A stretch of 43,482 nucleotides of DNA from Exiguobacterium alkaliphilum 12/1 (GCF_000714435.1 NZ_JJMW01000043.1:1-43482), one strand, 5' to 3'; shown: positions 19,868 to 30,724, counted from the stretch's first letter. The notes: generated from the letters alone by a model not told the origin. A program made the numbers and translations.

Positions 19868-21421
19868 TCAGTTCTCCTTTTTATCCATCAAATTGACGAA
19901 ACGGTTGCCGAGCGGAATCATCTCCCACTCTCCGATTAAGAGGACGCGCTCGCGCCAAAGCCGCCACGCGTATAGGCCGGCCCCGATCAACACCATCCCC
20001 CCGAGCCAGACGAAGGCATCGAGGCGGTGCGTCATCCGATCGAGCGCGAGCACGTTCAAACCGAAGAGGACAAGACCCATCGGCGTGACCGTTTTGACGA
20101 GTAATCCATAATGTTTGAAGCGTAGCATGCCGAGCGGGATGACTCGGTCGAGCCGATTAAAGTTAAAGGCGGCCATCCCTAAAAAGGCGACAGACGTCCC
20201 AATGGCCGCCCCTTCAATCCCGTAGTTTGGAACGAGCATGAGATTGACCACGAGTTTCATTCCAATCGCGACAAGCATCCCGAACGCGGCCGTCCGCTCC
20301 CGGTCAATCGCCTGCAGACACGTCATGCTCGCGACGGCGAGGGAGGCGGCGAACGTACTCGTCGAAAGGAGGACGAGCGCGAACGTCCCGTCCGCATTCT
20401 CGAACAACGCCACGTTCAGCGGGAGCATCACACCCATGAGTCCAATCGTTGCCGCGGCCGCGACAGCGGTCGTCACCCGAATCATCGAGCGAAGACCGCT
20501 CGCCGTCGCTTCAATCTGCCGGGCCCGGTAATGTCGTACAAGGCTCGGCACGTTTGCCATCCCGAGCGCGGTCGTGAACAGAATCGCGAATTGGACGAGC
20601 GGATAACCACGGTCGAACACGCCTTTACTCACTTTCGCCTCGAAATCGCCCCCCATCAAGTTGACGATCGTGAACGAGTCGACGAGTTGCATCCATAGAA
20701 TGCCGAGTGAGGCGAAGCCGACCGCAAACCCAGTCGTCACGATGACACGAAATGCGGCCTGGAGCGTCACCTTTTGGACCGGGACGAGCCGTAGTCGCAA
20801 GCCTTTCGCCCACACGCTGAGGACGACGATTGCTACGATTCCGCCGACGAGCGTCGCCGCGTAAGCGTAGCGGCTCAAGGCGTAAGCATCGAGTCCGAGG
20901 TGCACGCCGATGACGAGTACGGCAAGTAGGACCGTGACGCGTACGAGGTTCTCTAGCACTTGCGACAAGGCACACGGTTTTAAGTCGTCAATCGATTGGA
21001 ATGATCCTCTCAGCACTGCGAGCGCCGGCATGAGCAAATAACTCAGGCTGATCACACGAAGTGTCGAGGAGAGGTTTGGGTCGCCGAGCCAGCCCGCAAG
21101 GAGCGGCGCGAGCGACCACATCCCCATGACAAGCACGAAGGCGAGTCCGAGCAAAATATAAAAGCTCCCCCACAACACTTCGAGTTTCCGCTTCGGCCCG
21201 TTCGCCCCGACACCAATCTTTGCGATGACGACGGGCATCGCGTACATGCCGAGCGATGCGACGATTGCTGCGAACGGATAGACCGTCTGATAAGCATACA
21301 AACCGAAGTCTCCCGCAATGTTCTGGTACGGGACGCGATACGCGAAGCTGATGACTTTCGTGATATAGCCCGCGAGAGCGAACAAGACGACGCCTGTCGC
21401 AAACTTACTTGACGGCCGCAT
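19868..21421 (-). CDS. yabM: MATE-like polysaccharide/lipid II-type flippase YabM
   Basis: This 517-residue polytopic membrane protein has about 12-14 predicted helices and belongs to the MOP (MATE/MurJ/SpoVB) exporter superfamily. The N terminus FATGVVLFALAGYITKVISF matches SpoVB/YabM-type proteins. The transported substrate is unknown; cell-wall or polysaccharide lipid intermediates are likely. The ATG overlaps the mfd stop by 17 bases. spoVT, which lies between mfd and yabM in B. subtilis, is absent. Confidence 0.88.
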   Translation of the reverse strand: MRPSSKFATGVVLFALAGYITKVISFAYRVPYQNIAGDFGLYAYQTVYPFAAIVASLGMYAMPVVIAKIGVGANGPKRKLEVLWGSFYILLGLAFVLVMGMWSLAPLLAGWLGDPNLSSTLRVISLSYLLMPALAVLRGSFQSIDDLKPCALSQVLENLVRVTVLLAVLVIGVHLGLDAYALSRYAYAATLVGGIVAIVVLSVWAKGLRLRLVPVQKVTLQAAFRVIVTTGFAVGFASLGILWMQLVDSFTIVNLMGGDFEAKVSKGVFDRGYPLVQFAILFTTALGMANVPSLVRHYRARQIEATASGLRSMIRVTTAVAAAATIGLMGVMLPLNVALFENADGTFALVLLSTSTFAASLAVASMTCLQAIDRERTAAFGMLVAIGMKLVVNLMLVPNYGIEGAAIGTSVAFLGMAAFNFNRLDRVIPLGMLRFKHYGLLVKTVTPMGLVLFGLNVLALDRMTHRLDAFVWLGGMVLIGAGLYAWRLWRERVLLIGEWEMIPLGNRFVNLMDKKEN

Positions 21422-24400
21422 GCGCCAACCTCTTCGTCAACTCTTCGAGGACCGTATCGGCATCATTCAACAGTTCGACGACCGGCATGCGTCCGCTAAG
21501 CGACAGCTTGAGTGCGCCGTTGTCTTGACCGACGCCGAGTTTACGGCCGAGCGGCATCGTCCACTCCATGAAGGATGGGACGTCAAGCGCTGTCGTCGAC
21601 TCCATCGTCAAGACGATCTCGACGCGGCCTGGCACTTGTTTAATCCGCGCTACTCGCGCCATCTCGCCGTAAATCCGGAGGCGTGTCAATTGAATCAATA
21701 GCGCGACCGGTTCCGGGAACTCCCCGAACCGCTCAATCAACTCGTCTTGGAGCGCGAACAACGCTTCCGGTGTATCGACGTATTTGAAACGTTTATACAT
21801 CTCGATTTTCAGTTCGCTATCCGACAAGTAATCGTCCGGGATGTACGCATCGGCTTGGAACGAGATTTCTGGTTTAAAGACGACTTGTTTGGCCTGTCCG
21901 CGCATGCGGTCCTTCCGCTCTTCGATCGCTTCAGACAACATTTGCGAGTACAAGTCGAAACCGACCGAGTCAATGAATCCGGACTGTTGAGCCCCGAGCA
22001 GGTTACCGGCACCGCGAATCGACAAGTCACGCATCGCGATCTTGAAGCCGCTTCCGAGCTCGGTAAATTCTTTAATCGCCTGTAATCGGCTCTCTGCCAC
22101 TTCCGTCAACCGTTTGTCTTTCCGGTACGTGAAGTATGCGTAGGCAATCCGATTTGAACGTCCGACACGGCCGCGGAGCTGATACAGTTGCGACAGCCCC
22201 ATCTTATCCGCATCGTGGACGATGAGCGTGTTGACGTTCGGGATGTCGATGCCCGTCTCGATAATCGTCGTCGAGACGAGAATATCGGCCTCGCCTTCTA
22301 AGAAACTGATGAGCTGACTTTCAAGCTCTGTCTCGGTCATCCGCCCGTGCGCTGTCGCGATGCGCGCTTCCGGCAATAGTGCCCGAATCTCTTCGGCTTT
22401 GCGCTCGATGCCTTCGACACGGTTATAGAGGAAGAACGCTTGACCACCTCGGGCGAGTTCGCGCTCGAGCGCCTCGCGGAGCACAATCCCATCGTACTCC
22501 ATGACGTACGTCTGGACGGGGTAGCGGTTCTCCGGTGGTGTCTCGAGTACGGATAAGTCGCGAATGCCGATCATCGACATGTGGAGCGTCCGTGGAATCG
22601 GGGTCGCCGTCAGCGTCAACACGTCGATGTTCGTCTTCAACTGTTTGAGTCGCTCTTTATGCTTCACCCCGAAGCGCTGCTCTTCATCGATGATGACGAG
22701 ACCGAGGTCGGCGAACGTGACGTCTTTTGACAAGACACGGTGCGTCCCGACGACGACGTCAATCGTTCCTTCCTTCAAGCCTTTTTTCGTCGCCGCCATC
22801 TCGCTCTTGGAGCGGAAACGGCTCATGACCGAGACGTTAATCGGGAACTCGCTGAAACGCTCGAGCATCGTCTCGTAATGCTGCTGGGCGAGGACGGTCG
22901 TCGGCACGAGGAACGCGACTTGCTTCCCAGCGAGCACTGCTTTGAACGCAGCTCGAATCGCCACTTCCGTCTTCCCGTATCCGACGTCTCCACAAAGAAG
23001 GCGGTCCATCGGGCGCGAACGCTCCATGTCCGCTTTGATTTCTGCGATCGAGCGGACTTGGTCTTCGGTCTCGGCGTATGGGAACGACGACTCGAACTGA
23101 CTCATCTCTTCGTCATCGCCTGGGAACGCATAACCGACGGACGCTTCCCGTGCCGCATACAGTTTAATCAACTCGTCGGCGATATCTTCGACTGATTTCG
23201 CGACTTTTGATTTTACTTTCTTCCACTCCGTGCCACCGAGCTTATAAATTTTTGGTTCTTTACCTTCGGCGCCGACGTACTTTTGGACGAGGTCGATTTG
23301 ATCGACCGGTACGTACAACGCATCGTCGCCGGCATAGACGAGATGCAAATAGTCCTGATGAATGCCGCCGACTTCAATCGTCTTGATGCCGAGATACTTC
23401 CCAATCCCGTGATGGATATGGACGACGTGGTCGTTCGGTTTCAGCTCTTGGTAACTCTTGATTCGTTCGGCGTTCGTCAAATTCTTCGTCTGACGTTTTC
23501 GCTTCGCCACCCGTTTGAACAGTTCTTCTTCCGAGACGACGACGAGTCGGCTCGTCGAGAGTTCGAACCCACCTTCGATTTGACCGATCATGACGTGGGC
23601 GTGACGTGGTAACAGTTCCCCGTCCACGTTCGTAAACGTAGAAGGGATGCCGTAATCTTCAAGTAGCGTCGCGACTTTGTCCGCCCGGTCCTTGTCTCCG
23701 GCGAGGAAGACGATGCGGTGGTCACTTTGCTGCCAACGCTCGACTTCTTGCTTCAACAAATGCATCTGGCCGTGGAACGCCGGAAGTGGGCGACAACTGA
23801 GGTGAACCGTGTTCGCCTCCGGGATGCCCGAACGGCGTGACGGCAATAGCGAGAAGGCGACTTGTTTCAAGTCACGGAACACTTTATGCATCGGCACGGC
23901 GAGTGTATAGTTGGAGACCGACTCTCCCCGTTCGATTAACGACGAGAACCATTCGGCTTCTTCACGGTCTTGCACATCGGCCGCATCTTCGATTCGCGCG
24001 ACTTCGTCTAAAATGAGCACCGCTTCCGCACCGACGTAATCGAGGAGCGTCGCTTTATAGAGGAGCGGCGTGAATTTCCCGATTTGACTCGGCACGTCCC
24101 CTCGCCGAAGCGTCTCAATGTCACCGGCAATCCCGTCTTCAAGCGCCTGACGAATCGTCTCCGTTTCGATGAGCGACAACGTCCGCTCATATTGTCGATT
24201 TAACGCGTCTCCAGCTTTTTTCAATTGATCCGCCGACGCCACGAACTCCGTCGCTGGTGGGATGACGGCTTCTTTCGCCACACCGAGCGAACGCTGTGTC
24301 TCGGCGTCGAACGTGAAGACCGAATCTACTTCCGTATCGAATAAGTCGATACGGAACGGTCGGGCCTCCGTCAGCGGATAGACATCGAGGATGCTACCAC

Positions 24401-24929
24401 GGACCGAGAATTCACCCGGTGCCGTCACGGTCGCGGTCCGTTCATAACCGAGTGTGACGAGTCGTTCCGCGAACGGCTTCAACTCTAACTCTTGTCCTGG
24501 TCGAATGACGTGATGACTCGCTTGCCAATCGTCCGGGCTTGGGATGAAACGACGCAAGCCGCCGAGCGGCACGACAACGACGCCTCCTTGTTCATGAAGG
24601 AGACGCGTCCTGGCCTCGATTCGGGTCGCTAAAAGCTCTGGGCTCGACGTTAACGACAGTTCGCCCGCGAGCGTCTCATCGATTGGATAGAGCAACGCTT
24701 TGTCCGGTCCAATCAACGCCTCGAGTTGGTCGTACATTTTTTGGGCCTGATACATGTTGTGGGTGACGACGACGAGACGTCGTGACGTCTCTTTGGCGAG
24801 CCCTGCCAAAACGAGCGCCTTCGCACTCGTCGTCAATCCCGTCACGAGCTGACGGTCCAGTTTCGGCAACCTGTCGCGAATGGTTTTCGTTTCAGGCAAC
24901 GCCACCATAAATCTCTCTAGAGCGTTCAT
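21405..24929 (-). CDS. mfd: Transcription-repair coupling factor Mfd
   Basis: It displaces RNA polymerase stalled at DNA damage and recruits nucleotide excision repair. The 1174-residue product has an N-terminal UvrB-like module and the RNA polymerase-interacting domain (ELKPNDHVVHIHHGIGKYLG). The translocase core includes Walker A GDVGYGKTEVA, DEEQRFGVKH, the SAT-like TLTATPIPRTL and the TRG segment SIRGAGNLLGAQQSG. Length is normal. The ATG follows GAGGTGGAGG. A short terminator-like hairpin (24953-24977) separates it from pth and no promoter is visible between them, so partial readthrough is likely. Confidence 0.98.
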   Translation of the reverse strand: MNALERFMVALPETKTIRDRLPKLDRQLVTGLTTSAKALVLAGLAKETSRRLVVVTHNMYQAQKMYDQLEALIGPDKALLYPIDETLAGELSLTSSPELLATRIEARTRLLHEQGGVVVVPLGGLRRFIPSPDDWQASHHVIRPGQELELKPFAERLVTLGYERTATVTAPGEFSVRGSILDVYPLTEARPFRIDLFDTEVDSVFTFDAETQRSLGVAKEAVIPPATEFVASADQLKKAGDALNRQYERTLSLIETETIRQALEDGIAGDIETLRRGDVPSQIGKFTPLLYKATLLDYVGAEAVLILDEVARIEDAADVQDREEAEWFSSLIERGESVSNYTLAVPMHKVFRDLKQVAFSLLPSRRSGIPEANTVHLSCRPLPAFHGQMHLLKQEVERWQQSDHRIVFLAGDKDRADKVATLLEDYGIPSTFTNVDGELLPRHAHVMIGQIEGGFELSTSRLVVVSEEELFKRVAKRKRQTKNLTNAERIKSYQELKPNDHVVHIHHGIGKYLGIKTIEVGGIHQDYLHLVYAGDDALYVPVDQIDLVQKYVGAEGKEPKIYKLGGTEWKKVKSKVAKSVEDIADELIKLYAAREASVGYAFPGDDEEMSQFESSFPYAETEDQVRSIAEIKADMERSRPMDRLLCGDVGYGKTEVAIRAAFKAVLAGKQVAFLVPTTVLAQQHYETMLERFSEFPINVSVMSRFRSKSEMAATKKGLKEGTIDVVVGTHRVLSKDVTFADLGLVIIDEEQRFGVKHKERLKQLKTNIDVLTLTATPIPRTLHMSMIGIRDLSVLETPPENRYPVQTYVMEYDGIVLREALERELARGGQAFFLYNRVEGIERKAEEIRALLPEARIATAHGRMTETELESQLISFLEGEADILVSTTIIETGIDIPNVNTLIVHDADKMGLSQLYQLRGRVGRSNRIAYAYFTYRKDKRLTEVAESRLQAIKEFTELGSGFKIAMRDLSIRGAGNLLGAQQSGFIDSVGFDLYSQMLSEAIEERKDRMRGQAKQVVFKPEISFQADAYIPDDYLSDSELKIEMYKRFKYVDTPEALFALQDELIERFGEFPEPVALLIQLTRLRIYGEMARVARIKQVPGRVEIVLTMESTTALDVPSFMEWTMPLGRKLGVGQDNGALKLSLSGRMPVVELLNDADTVLEELTKRLAHAAVK

Positions 24930-24952
24930 TTGTTTTCCTCCACCTCATACGA

Positions 24953-24977
24953 CAAAAAAGGGTGCGGCGACCCTTTA
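24953..24977 (-). terminator. Terminator overlapping the pth stop
   Basis: The minus strand reads AAAGGGT-CGCCGC-ACCC followed by TTTTTT, beginning within the pth stop codon. The stem is short, so termination is probably partial. Confidence 0.7.
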
Positions 24978-25532
24978 GTTATATCGATTCATGAGCGCGA
25001 TCCATTCGGTATCCACGAAATCGGTTGCCGCGGATACGGCTTGATCGAGCGTATCATTCAATTCTGGCATGTCTTCTTTTCGATAATTCATGAGCACCCA
25101 GTCGACGACTTTCACCGGATGGGGCGGACGACCGATGCCGAGCTTCAAGCGTTTAAAGTCTTGCGTGCCCAGGTGCTGAATCAACGACTTGATTCCGTTA
25201 TGGCCTCCCGCGCTCCCTTTCGGACGGAACCGTAGTTTGCCGGGTACCATGTCGAGGTCGTCATAGATGACGAGCAAGTCGTCGAGGTCAATCTTATAAT
25301 AGTCTAAAATCGGACGAACCGACTCACCCGATAAATTCATGTACGTGAGCGGCTTGACGAGCACGACACGTTCTCCATTGATTCTTCCCGTTCCCATGAG
25401 CGCCTTAAACTTCGCTTCATCCAATTGAATCCCGTGTTTCTCGGCGAGACGGTCAATCGCCAAAAAGCCAACGTTGTGACGGGTCATCTCATATTTTTTG
25501 CCTGGATTCCCAAGGCCGACGATGCATTTCAT
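24975..25532 (-). CDS. pth: Peptidyl-tRNA hydrolase
   Basis: It releases peptides from peptidyl-tRNA dropped off the ribosome. The 185-residue product starts MKCIVGLGNPGKKYEMTRHN and has the catalytic histidine H19. KPLTYMNLSG and YDDLDMVPGKLR supply the conserved Asn and Asp. The ATG at 25532 follows AGGAGG; the frame extends 6 codons upstream but with no start in context. It lies between two terminator-like hairpins. It is spoVC in B. subtilis. The genes ctc (prs side) and yabK (mfd side), present there, are missing. Confidence 0.97.
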   Translation of the reverse strand: MKCIVGLGNPGKKYEMTRHNVGFLAIDRLAEKHGIQLDEAKFKALMGTGRINGERVVLVKPLTYMNLSGESVRPILDYYKIDLDDLLVIYDDLDMVPGKLRFRPKGSAGGHNGIKSLIQHLGTQDFKRLKLGIGRPPHPVKVVDWVLMNYRKEDMPELNDTLDQAVSAATDFVDTEWIALMNRYN

Positions 25533-25548
25533 CCGTTTCCTCCTGAAC

Positions 25549-25579
25549 AAAAAAGCCCAAAGGCGGACGCCTTCGGGCC
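25549..25579 (-). terminator. Terminator after prs
   Basis: The minus strand shows GCCCGAAGGCG-TCCG-CCTTTGGGC followed by TTTTTTG. It ends within a few bases of the pth ribosome-binding site. Confidence 0.88.
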
Positions 25580-25586
25580 TCGTTTT

Positions 25587-26543
25587 TTAATCGAATAACG
25601 TGCTCACCGATTTGTGCTCGTGGACACGCATAATTGCTTCCCCAAGCAAACGGGCGACCGACATTTGCTTGATTTTGTTTGAACATTCGCGACCTTGTAA
25701 ATCGATCGTGTTCAAGACAACAAGTTCTTTGATTGACGAGTTGTCGATACGCTCCATTGCCGGGCCAGACAAGACTGGGTGCGTACATGACGCGTACACT
25801 TCTTTCGCACCTGCTTGAACGATGGCATCCGCTGCGAGCGTGATCGTACCGGCCGTGTCGATGATGTCATCGATTAAGATCGCCGTCTTGCCTTCGACGC
25901 TGCCGACGATGTTCATCACTTCTGCCACGTTCGCTTCCGGGCGACGCTTGTCGATGATGGCGATCGGCGCTTTCAAGCGCTCCGCCAATTTACGGGCGCG
26001 TGTGACACCACCGTGGTCCGGTGACACGACGACGATATCTTTCGACTTGAATTCTTCTGTCTCGAAGTACGTCGAGATGAGGGGAACTCCTAACAATTGG
26101 TCTACTGGAATGTTGAAGAAACCTTGAATTTGAGCGGCGTGCAAGTCCATTGTGATCAATCGAGTCGCACCAGCTACTGTAAGAAGGTCAGCCACAAGTT
26201 TTGCCGTGATCGGTTCACGCGAGCGCGCCTTGCGGTCTTGGCGTGCGTAGCCGTAATACGGCATGACGACGTTAATCGTACGGACCGATGCGCGTTTCAA
26301 CGCGTCGATCATGACGAGCAACTCCATGAGCGTCTCGTTGACCGGCGAGCTCGTCGATTGGATGATGTACACATCGTCTCCGCGTACGCTTTCCTCGATG
26401 TTGATGTAAAGTTCTCCATCGCTGAACCGCTTCACTTGGCAGTCGCTGAGTGGGATTCCGATTTCTTTTGAAATCTCTTCAGCGAGCGGGCGGTTGGAAT
26501 TTAAGCTAAATAGGCGAATTTCACGTTCATATACAGTAGACAT
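25587..26543 (-). CDS. prs: Ribose-phosphate pyrophosphokinase (PRPP synthetase)
   Basis: It makes PRPP from ribose 5-phosphate and ATP, feeding purine, pyrimidine, histidine and tryptophan synthesis. The 318-residue class I enzyme has the flexible loop [19 protein letters not shown] and the [15 protein letters not shown] segment. The PRPP-binding motif is [14 protein letters not shown]. It follows glmU with a 45-base gap, probably in one transcript, and ends at a strong terminator. PRPP is the signal sensed by PurR, whose gene lies just upstream. Confidence 0.98.
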   Translation of the reverse strand: MSTVYEREIRLFSLNSNRPLAEEISKEIGIPLSDCQVKRFSDGELYINIEESVRGDDVYIIQSTSSPVNETLMELLVMIDALKRASVRTINVVMPYYGYARQDRKARSREPITAKLVADLLTVAGATRLITMDLHAAQIQGFFNIPVDQLLGVPLISTYFETEEFKSKDIVVVSPDHGGVTRARKLAERLKAPIAIIDKRRPEANVAEVMNIVGSVEGKTAILIDDIIDTAGTITLAADAIVQAGAKEVYASCTHPVLSGPAMERIDNSSIKELVVLNTIDLQGRECSNKIKQMSVARLLGEAIMRVHEHKSVSTLFD

Positions 26544-26588
26544 GTTTAGGATTCTCCTCCATCGTGTTCAATAGTAATTGGCAGCAAC

Positions 26589-27962
<1,374 letters not shown>

Positions 27963-28030
27963 TCAATCGACTGTGATTTTATAGCTATAGTTCGGTTTTT
28001 CTGCATATAAATCCTATTTACACCGTTTCT

Positions 28031-28059
28031 ACTATATCGAAACAGCGACCTCGTTTCAA
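28031..28059 (-). promoter_or_regulatory. glmU promoter
   Basis: The minus strand has -35 TTGAAA (28054-28059), a 17-base spacer and -10 TATAGT (28031-28036). It lies between the spoVG terminator and glmU, giving a leader of about 80 bases. Confidence 0.78.
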
Positions 28060-28090
28060 CCGTTGTACTGATTCGTAACCAAACGCACGC

Positions 28091-28123
28091 AAAAAAGCAG
28101 CGGAACGATATGTCGTCCCGCTG
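28091..28123 (-). terminator. Terminator after spoVG
   Basis: On the minus strand CAGCGGGACGA pairs with TCGTTCCGCTG around a CATA loop, followed by CTTTTTT. Confidence 0.92.
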
Positions 28124-28128
28124 ACTTA

Positions 28129-28431
28129 TTAGGATTCTTGCATCCCGTTCATCATCTCTTCTGCCTCGTATGAGGTAACGTCAATCTCAGCGTACGCTTC
28201 TAGCACGGCCGCTTCGACTTTTTGACGCATATCGCCGTTAATCGGATGCGCGATATCACGAAAGATGCCTTCTGGTGTCCGTTTGCTCGGCATGGCGACG
28301 AACAGGCCGGTGCTCCCTTCGATGATCCGAAGGTCGTGGACCACGAACTCGTGATCGAGCGTGATCGAGGCGAGCGCCTTCATTCTACCTTCTGTTGCCA
28401 CTTTGCGAATTTTTACGTCTGTGATCTGCAT
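28129..28431 (-). CDS. spoVG: SpoVG-family nucleic-acid-binding regulator
   Basis: SpoVG proteins bind DNA and RNA and affect division, capsule and virulence genes in several Firmicutes. The 100-residue product starts [11 protein letters not shown] and has the signature [21 protein letters not shown] chose the ATG at 28431, preceded by AAAGGGG; an in-frame ATG three codons upstream abuts the Shine-Dalgarno. The gene persists although the sporulation genes of this region are missing, in line with its wider regulatory role. yabJ, its usual upstream partner in B. subtilis, is absent. Confidence 0.95.
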   Translation of the reverse strand: MQITDVKIRKVATEGRMKALASITLDHEFVVHDLRIIEGSTGLFVAMPSKRTPEGIFRDIAHPINGDMRQKVEAAVLEAYAEIDVTSYEAEEMMNGMQES

Positions 28432-28538
28432 GTTTCGCATCCCCTTTTCATCGTTGTCTGTACCAAGGTGTCCTTTATAAAAGGTAAAGGTGACTTCTAG
28501 CGAACGTAACTGATTCCGTATGACTTCTATACCCTTTC

Positions 28539-28567
28539 ATCATAAAACGAAATCAAATTTTTGCCAA
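28539..28567 (-). promoter_or_regulatory. spoVG promoter
   Basis: The minus strand has -35 TTGGCA (28562-28567), a 17-base spacer and -10 TATGAT (28539-28544). It begins at the end of purR. The leader of about 100 bases includes a small CCTTTTATAAAGG palindrome. No sigma-H-like promoter was recognised. Confidence 0.65.
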
Positions 28568-29392
28568 TCACTTTAAGAACTGTTCGACGTTTCCGCGTGA
28601 AATTGTGACGAGCCCTTCATCTGAATCGACGTTCGTCAACTTCATCAAACTGACGTATTCGCTGACCATCTTCTTCTCGGCACCTTCGGCTTCCATGAGT
28701 ACACCGACACCAGCAAGGTTGGCTTCGAACTCGTTCAACAAGCTCATCATGCCGCGAATCGTACCTCCGGCTTTCATGAAGTCGTCAATGAGTAAGACGT
28801 TCGCACCGCGCGGCAGACTACGACGTGCGAGTGCCATCGTCCGAATCGCTTTTGAAGAGCCGGACACGTAGTTAATACTGACCGTCGATCCTTCCGTCAC
28901 CCGGCTGTCCGAACGAACGATGACGAACGGGACGCCGAGCTGTTCGGCGACCGCGTACGCGAGCGGAATCCCTTTCGTCGCAATCGTCATGACGACGTCG
29001 ACTTTTCGGTCAGCAAAGACCGAGGCGAACACTTGCCCCATCGGCTTCACTTGGCGCGGGTTACCGAGCACGTCCGTCAAATAGAGGTACCCTCCCGGAA
29101 GCAGACGCTCCGGCTTCGACAGTTGGTCGCATAAACCGTCAATCATCGACAGCGATTTGTCTTTGCTCCAACCTGGGATAAACATGACGCCACCGGCCGC
29201 CCCAGGGACAGTGACGAGCTTGCCGGTACCATCGTGGGCGAGCATCTCACTGACGATGACCAAGTCTTCGCTGATGGACGACTTGGCGGCTTTATAGCGG
29301 CTCGAAAACATCGACAACGAGACGAGCTGATGCGGATGATCGAGTAAATAACGGGTCATATCGACGAGACGACCACTTCTACGGATTTTCAT
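28568..29392 (-). CDS. purR: Purine operon repressor PurR
   Basis: It represses purine synthesis and transport genes; PRPP releases it from DNA. The 274-residue product has an N-terminal winged-helix domain (about 1-75) and a phosphoribosyltransferase-like domain. The latter keeps the PRPP loop VLLIDDFMKAGGTIRGM but is non-catalytic in this family. A pair of PurBox-like CGAA elements lies over its promoter (29420-29460), suggesting autoregulation. It follows ispE, as in B. subtilis. Confidence 0.96.
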   Translation of the reverse strand: MKIRRSGRLVDMTRYLLDHPHQLVSLSMFSSRYKAAKSSISEDLVIVSEMLAHDGTGKLVTVPGAAGGVMFIPGWSKDKSLSMIDGLCDQLSKPERLLPGGYLYLTDVLGNPRQVKPMGQVFASVFADRKVDVVMTIATKGIPLAYAVAEQLGVPFVIVRSDSRVTEGSTVSINYVSGSSKAIRTMALARRSLPRGANVLLIDDFMKAGGTIRGMMSLLNEFEANLAGVGVLMEAEGAEKKMVSEYVSLMKLTNVDSDEGLVTISRGNVEQFLK

Positions 29393-29419
29393 ACGGATTC
29401 CCCTTCACTTTTCCAATAA

Positions 29420-29460
29420 TAGACGAATGTTCTAAACAGAATATATCAGACTCATTCGTC
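29420..29460 (-). promoter_or_regulatory. purR promoter with PurBox-like inverted pair
   Basis: Two CGAA cores face each other (29424-29427 and the complement at 29455-29458), with centres 31 bases apart. They lie in 9-bp inverted arms AGACGAATG/CATTCGTCT. The B. subtilis PurR site is two inverted 14-bp boxes with CGAA cores separated by 16-17 bases, which gives the same centre distance. A possible promoter (TTGAAC, 18-base spacer, TATATT) runs through the pair. Confidence 0.55.
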
Positions 29461-29465
29461 TTTGT

Positions 29466-30329
29466 TCAATGTTTTTTCCCGAGAATCCGAACGACGAACA
29501 CTTCTGGACAGAATCCTTTCAGCCCGTTATAGACGCGATGGGCTTTTTGTTCGTGTTCGATGAGCGCAAATACGGTCGGGCCGCTCCCGCTCATAAGCAC
29601 CCCGTCCGCGCCGCAGTGGAGCATCGTCTCTTTGATTTGACGAACCTCTGGATGCATCTCGAGCGTGACCGCCTCAAGCGCGTTGCCGAGGTTGTCACAA
29701 ATCGTGTGAAAGTCCCGTTCGTGAATCGCTTTGACCATCGCTTCCGTATTCGGATGAATCATCTGATCCATGTCGACAGCCCGATAGACGTCAGCCGTCG
29801 AGACCCCAATCTTCGGTTTCGCCAAGACGACGTAGCACGGTGGAGGTGACGGAATGAGTTCTAACTTCTCGCCGCGACCGCGCGCGATGGCCGTGCCACC
29901 CATGACACAAAACGAGACGTCGGAACCGACCTCCGCCCCGAGCTCAGCCAATTGTTCGAGCGACAGCCCAAGGTCAAACAGTTCGTTCATCCCGCGGAGC
30001 GTGGCCGCCGCGTCACTCGAACCTCCAGCCAGTCCGGCCGCCACCGGAATGTGTTTATCCAAAACGATTTCGACGCCTTTTGTGATGCCGAACCGCTTCC
30101 GCAACAAGTCGGCCGCCCGATACGCCAAGTTCCGATGATCGCTCGGGACGTAGGCGTGCTCCGATTGAATCCGAATCTCATCGGTATCGAGGACCGTAAG
30201 TTCTAAGCGGTCAGACAAGTCGACCGTCGTCATAATCATTTCCACTTCATGATAGCCGTCCGTTCGCTTTCCGAGAACGTCGAGCGTCAAGTTGATTTTT
30301 GCCGGCGCTTTCACACTAATCGTGCGCAT
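29466..30329 (-). CDS. ispE: 4-diphosphocytidyl-2-C-methyl-D-erythritol kinase
   Basis: It catalyses the ATP-dependent step of the non-mevalonate (MEP) isoprenoid pathway. The 287-residue GHMP kinase has the N-terminal substrate region [15 protein letters not shown], the ATP loop [19 protein letters not shown], and the C-terminal [13 protein letters not shown] chose the ATG at 30329, which follows AAGGGTG and aligns with relatives; the frame runs 31 codons further with no better start. It follows the veg terminator and has a possible -10 TACAAT at 30364. Confidence 0.96.
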   Translation of the reverse strand: MRTISVKAPAKINLTLDVLGKRTDGYHEVEMIMTTVDLSDRLELTVLDTDEIRIQSEHAYVPSDHRNLAYRAADLLRKRFGITKGVEIVLDKHIPVAAGLAGGSSDAAATLRGMNELFDLGLSLEQLAELGAEVGSDVSFCVMGGTAIARGRGEKLELIPSPPPCYVVLAKPKIGVSTADVYRAVDMDQMIHPNTEAMVKAIHERDFHTICDNLGNALEAVTLEMHPEVRQIKETMLHCGADGVLMSGSGPTVFALIEHEQKAHRVYNGLKGFCPEVFVVRILGKKH

Positions 30330-30363
30330 ATCGTTCACCCTTCCCATGTATCTCCTGTTCGCC

Positions 30364-30369
30364 ATTGTA
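30364..30369 (-). promoter_or_regulatory. Candidate -10 element for ispE
   Basis: TACAAT on the minus strand lies about 17 bases after the veg terminator U-tract. The T-run sits where a -35 would be expected. It has no convincing -35. Confidence 0.35.
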
Positions 30370-30385
30370 CCGTAAACGAGCGCAC

Positions 30386-30420
30386 AAAAAAAGAAGCAGC
30401 TGCCAATGCATCCGCCCCTC
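30386..30420 (-). terminator. Terminator after veg
   Basis: The minus strand GAGGGGCGGATGC pairs with GCAGCTGCTTCTT around ATTG. The 13-position stem has one mismatch and several G-U pairs, and runs into a T-tract. It begins just after the veg stop. Confidence 0.8.
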
Positions 30421-30429
30421 ATTTATCGT

Positions 30430-30666
30430 TCAATTGCTGAATTCAATTTTAACTGTATCCGTTAGGACATCAGCGTAGCTATATGAGACACGTTCCACGT
30501 TATGGTGGTCTTCATCCAATTTGACGACGAACACCGCGGGATACGTCTCAACGAGCGTTCCAAACCGAGTAACGACTTTCTTACGACCGCCGTTTGCTTT
30601 CAACGTCAATCGTTCTCCAACATGCGATTCGAGTTTCTGTCTGATTTCTTGTAACGTCTTTGGCAT
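30430..30666 (-). CDS. veg: Veg protein
   Basis: Veg is a small conserved Firmicutes protein; in B. subtilis it stimulates biofilm matrix genes by antagonising SinR. The 78-residue product starts MPKTLQEIRQKLESHVGERL and has the family's GGRKKVVTRFGTLVETYPAVF core. I chose the ATG at 30666 after GAGGTG; the open frame reaches into the preceding gene but has no start signal there. It has a consensus promoter and a second extended -10, in keeping with the very strong veg promoter known from B. subtilis. The genes yabG and sspF that flank veg there are missing. Confidence 0.95.
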   Translation of the reverse strand: MPKTLQEIRQKLESHVGERLTLKANGGRKKVVTRFGTLVETYPAVFVVKLDEDHHNVERVSYSYADVLTDTVKIEFSN

Positions 30667-30687
30667 ACGCTTCACCTCACTGTTACA

Positions 30688-30696
30688 AGTATAACA
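30688..30696 (-). promoter_or_regulatory. Second veg promoter (extended -10)
   Basis: TGTTATACT (TGn plus TATACT) lies about 20 bases before the veg ATG, which would give a very short leader. The -35 region is only T-rich. Confidence 0.45.
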
Positions 30697-30724
30697 CATT
30701 GAAAAAAGAAAATAAAGATTAAAT

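Noticed and set aside
28441..28538. Missed small gene (yabJ) between purR and spoVG
   Set aside because: The gap of about 130 bases is too short for yabJ and holds only the spoVG promoter and leader, with no coding frame of note.
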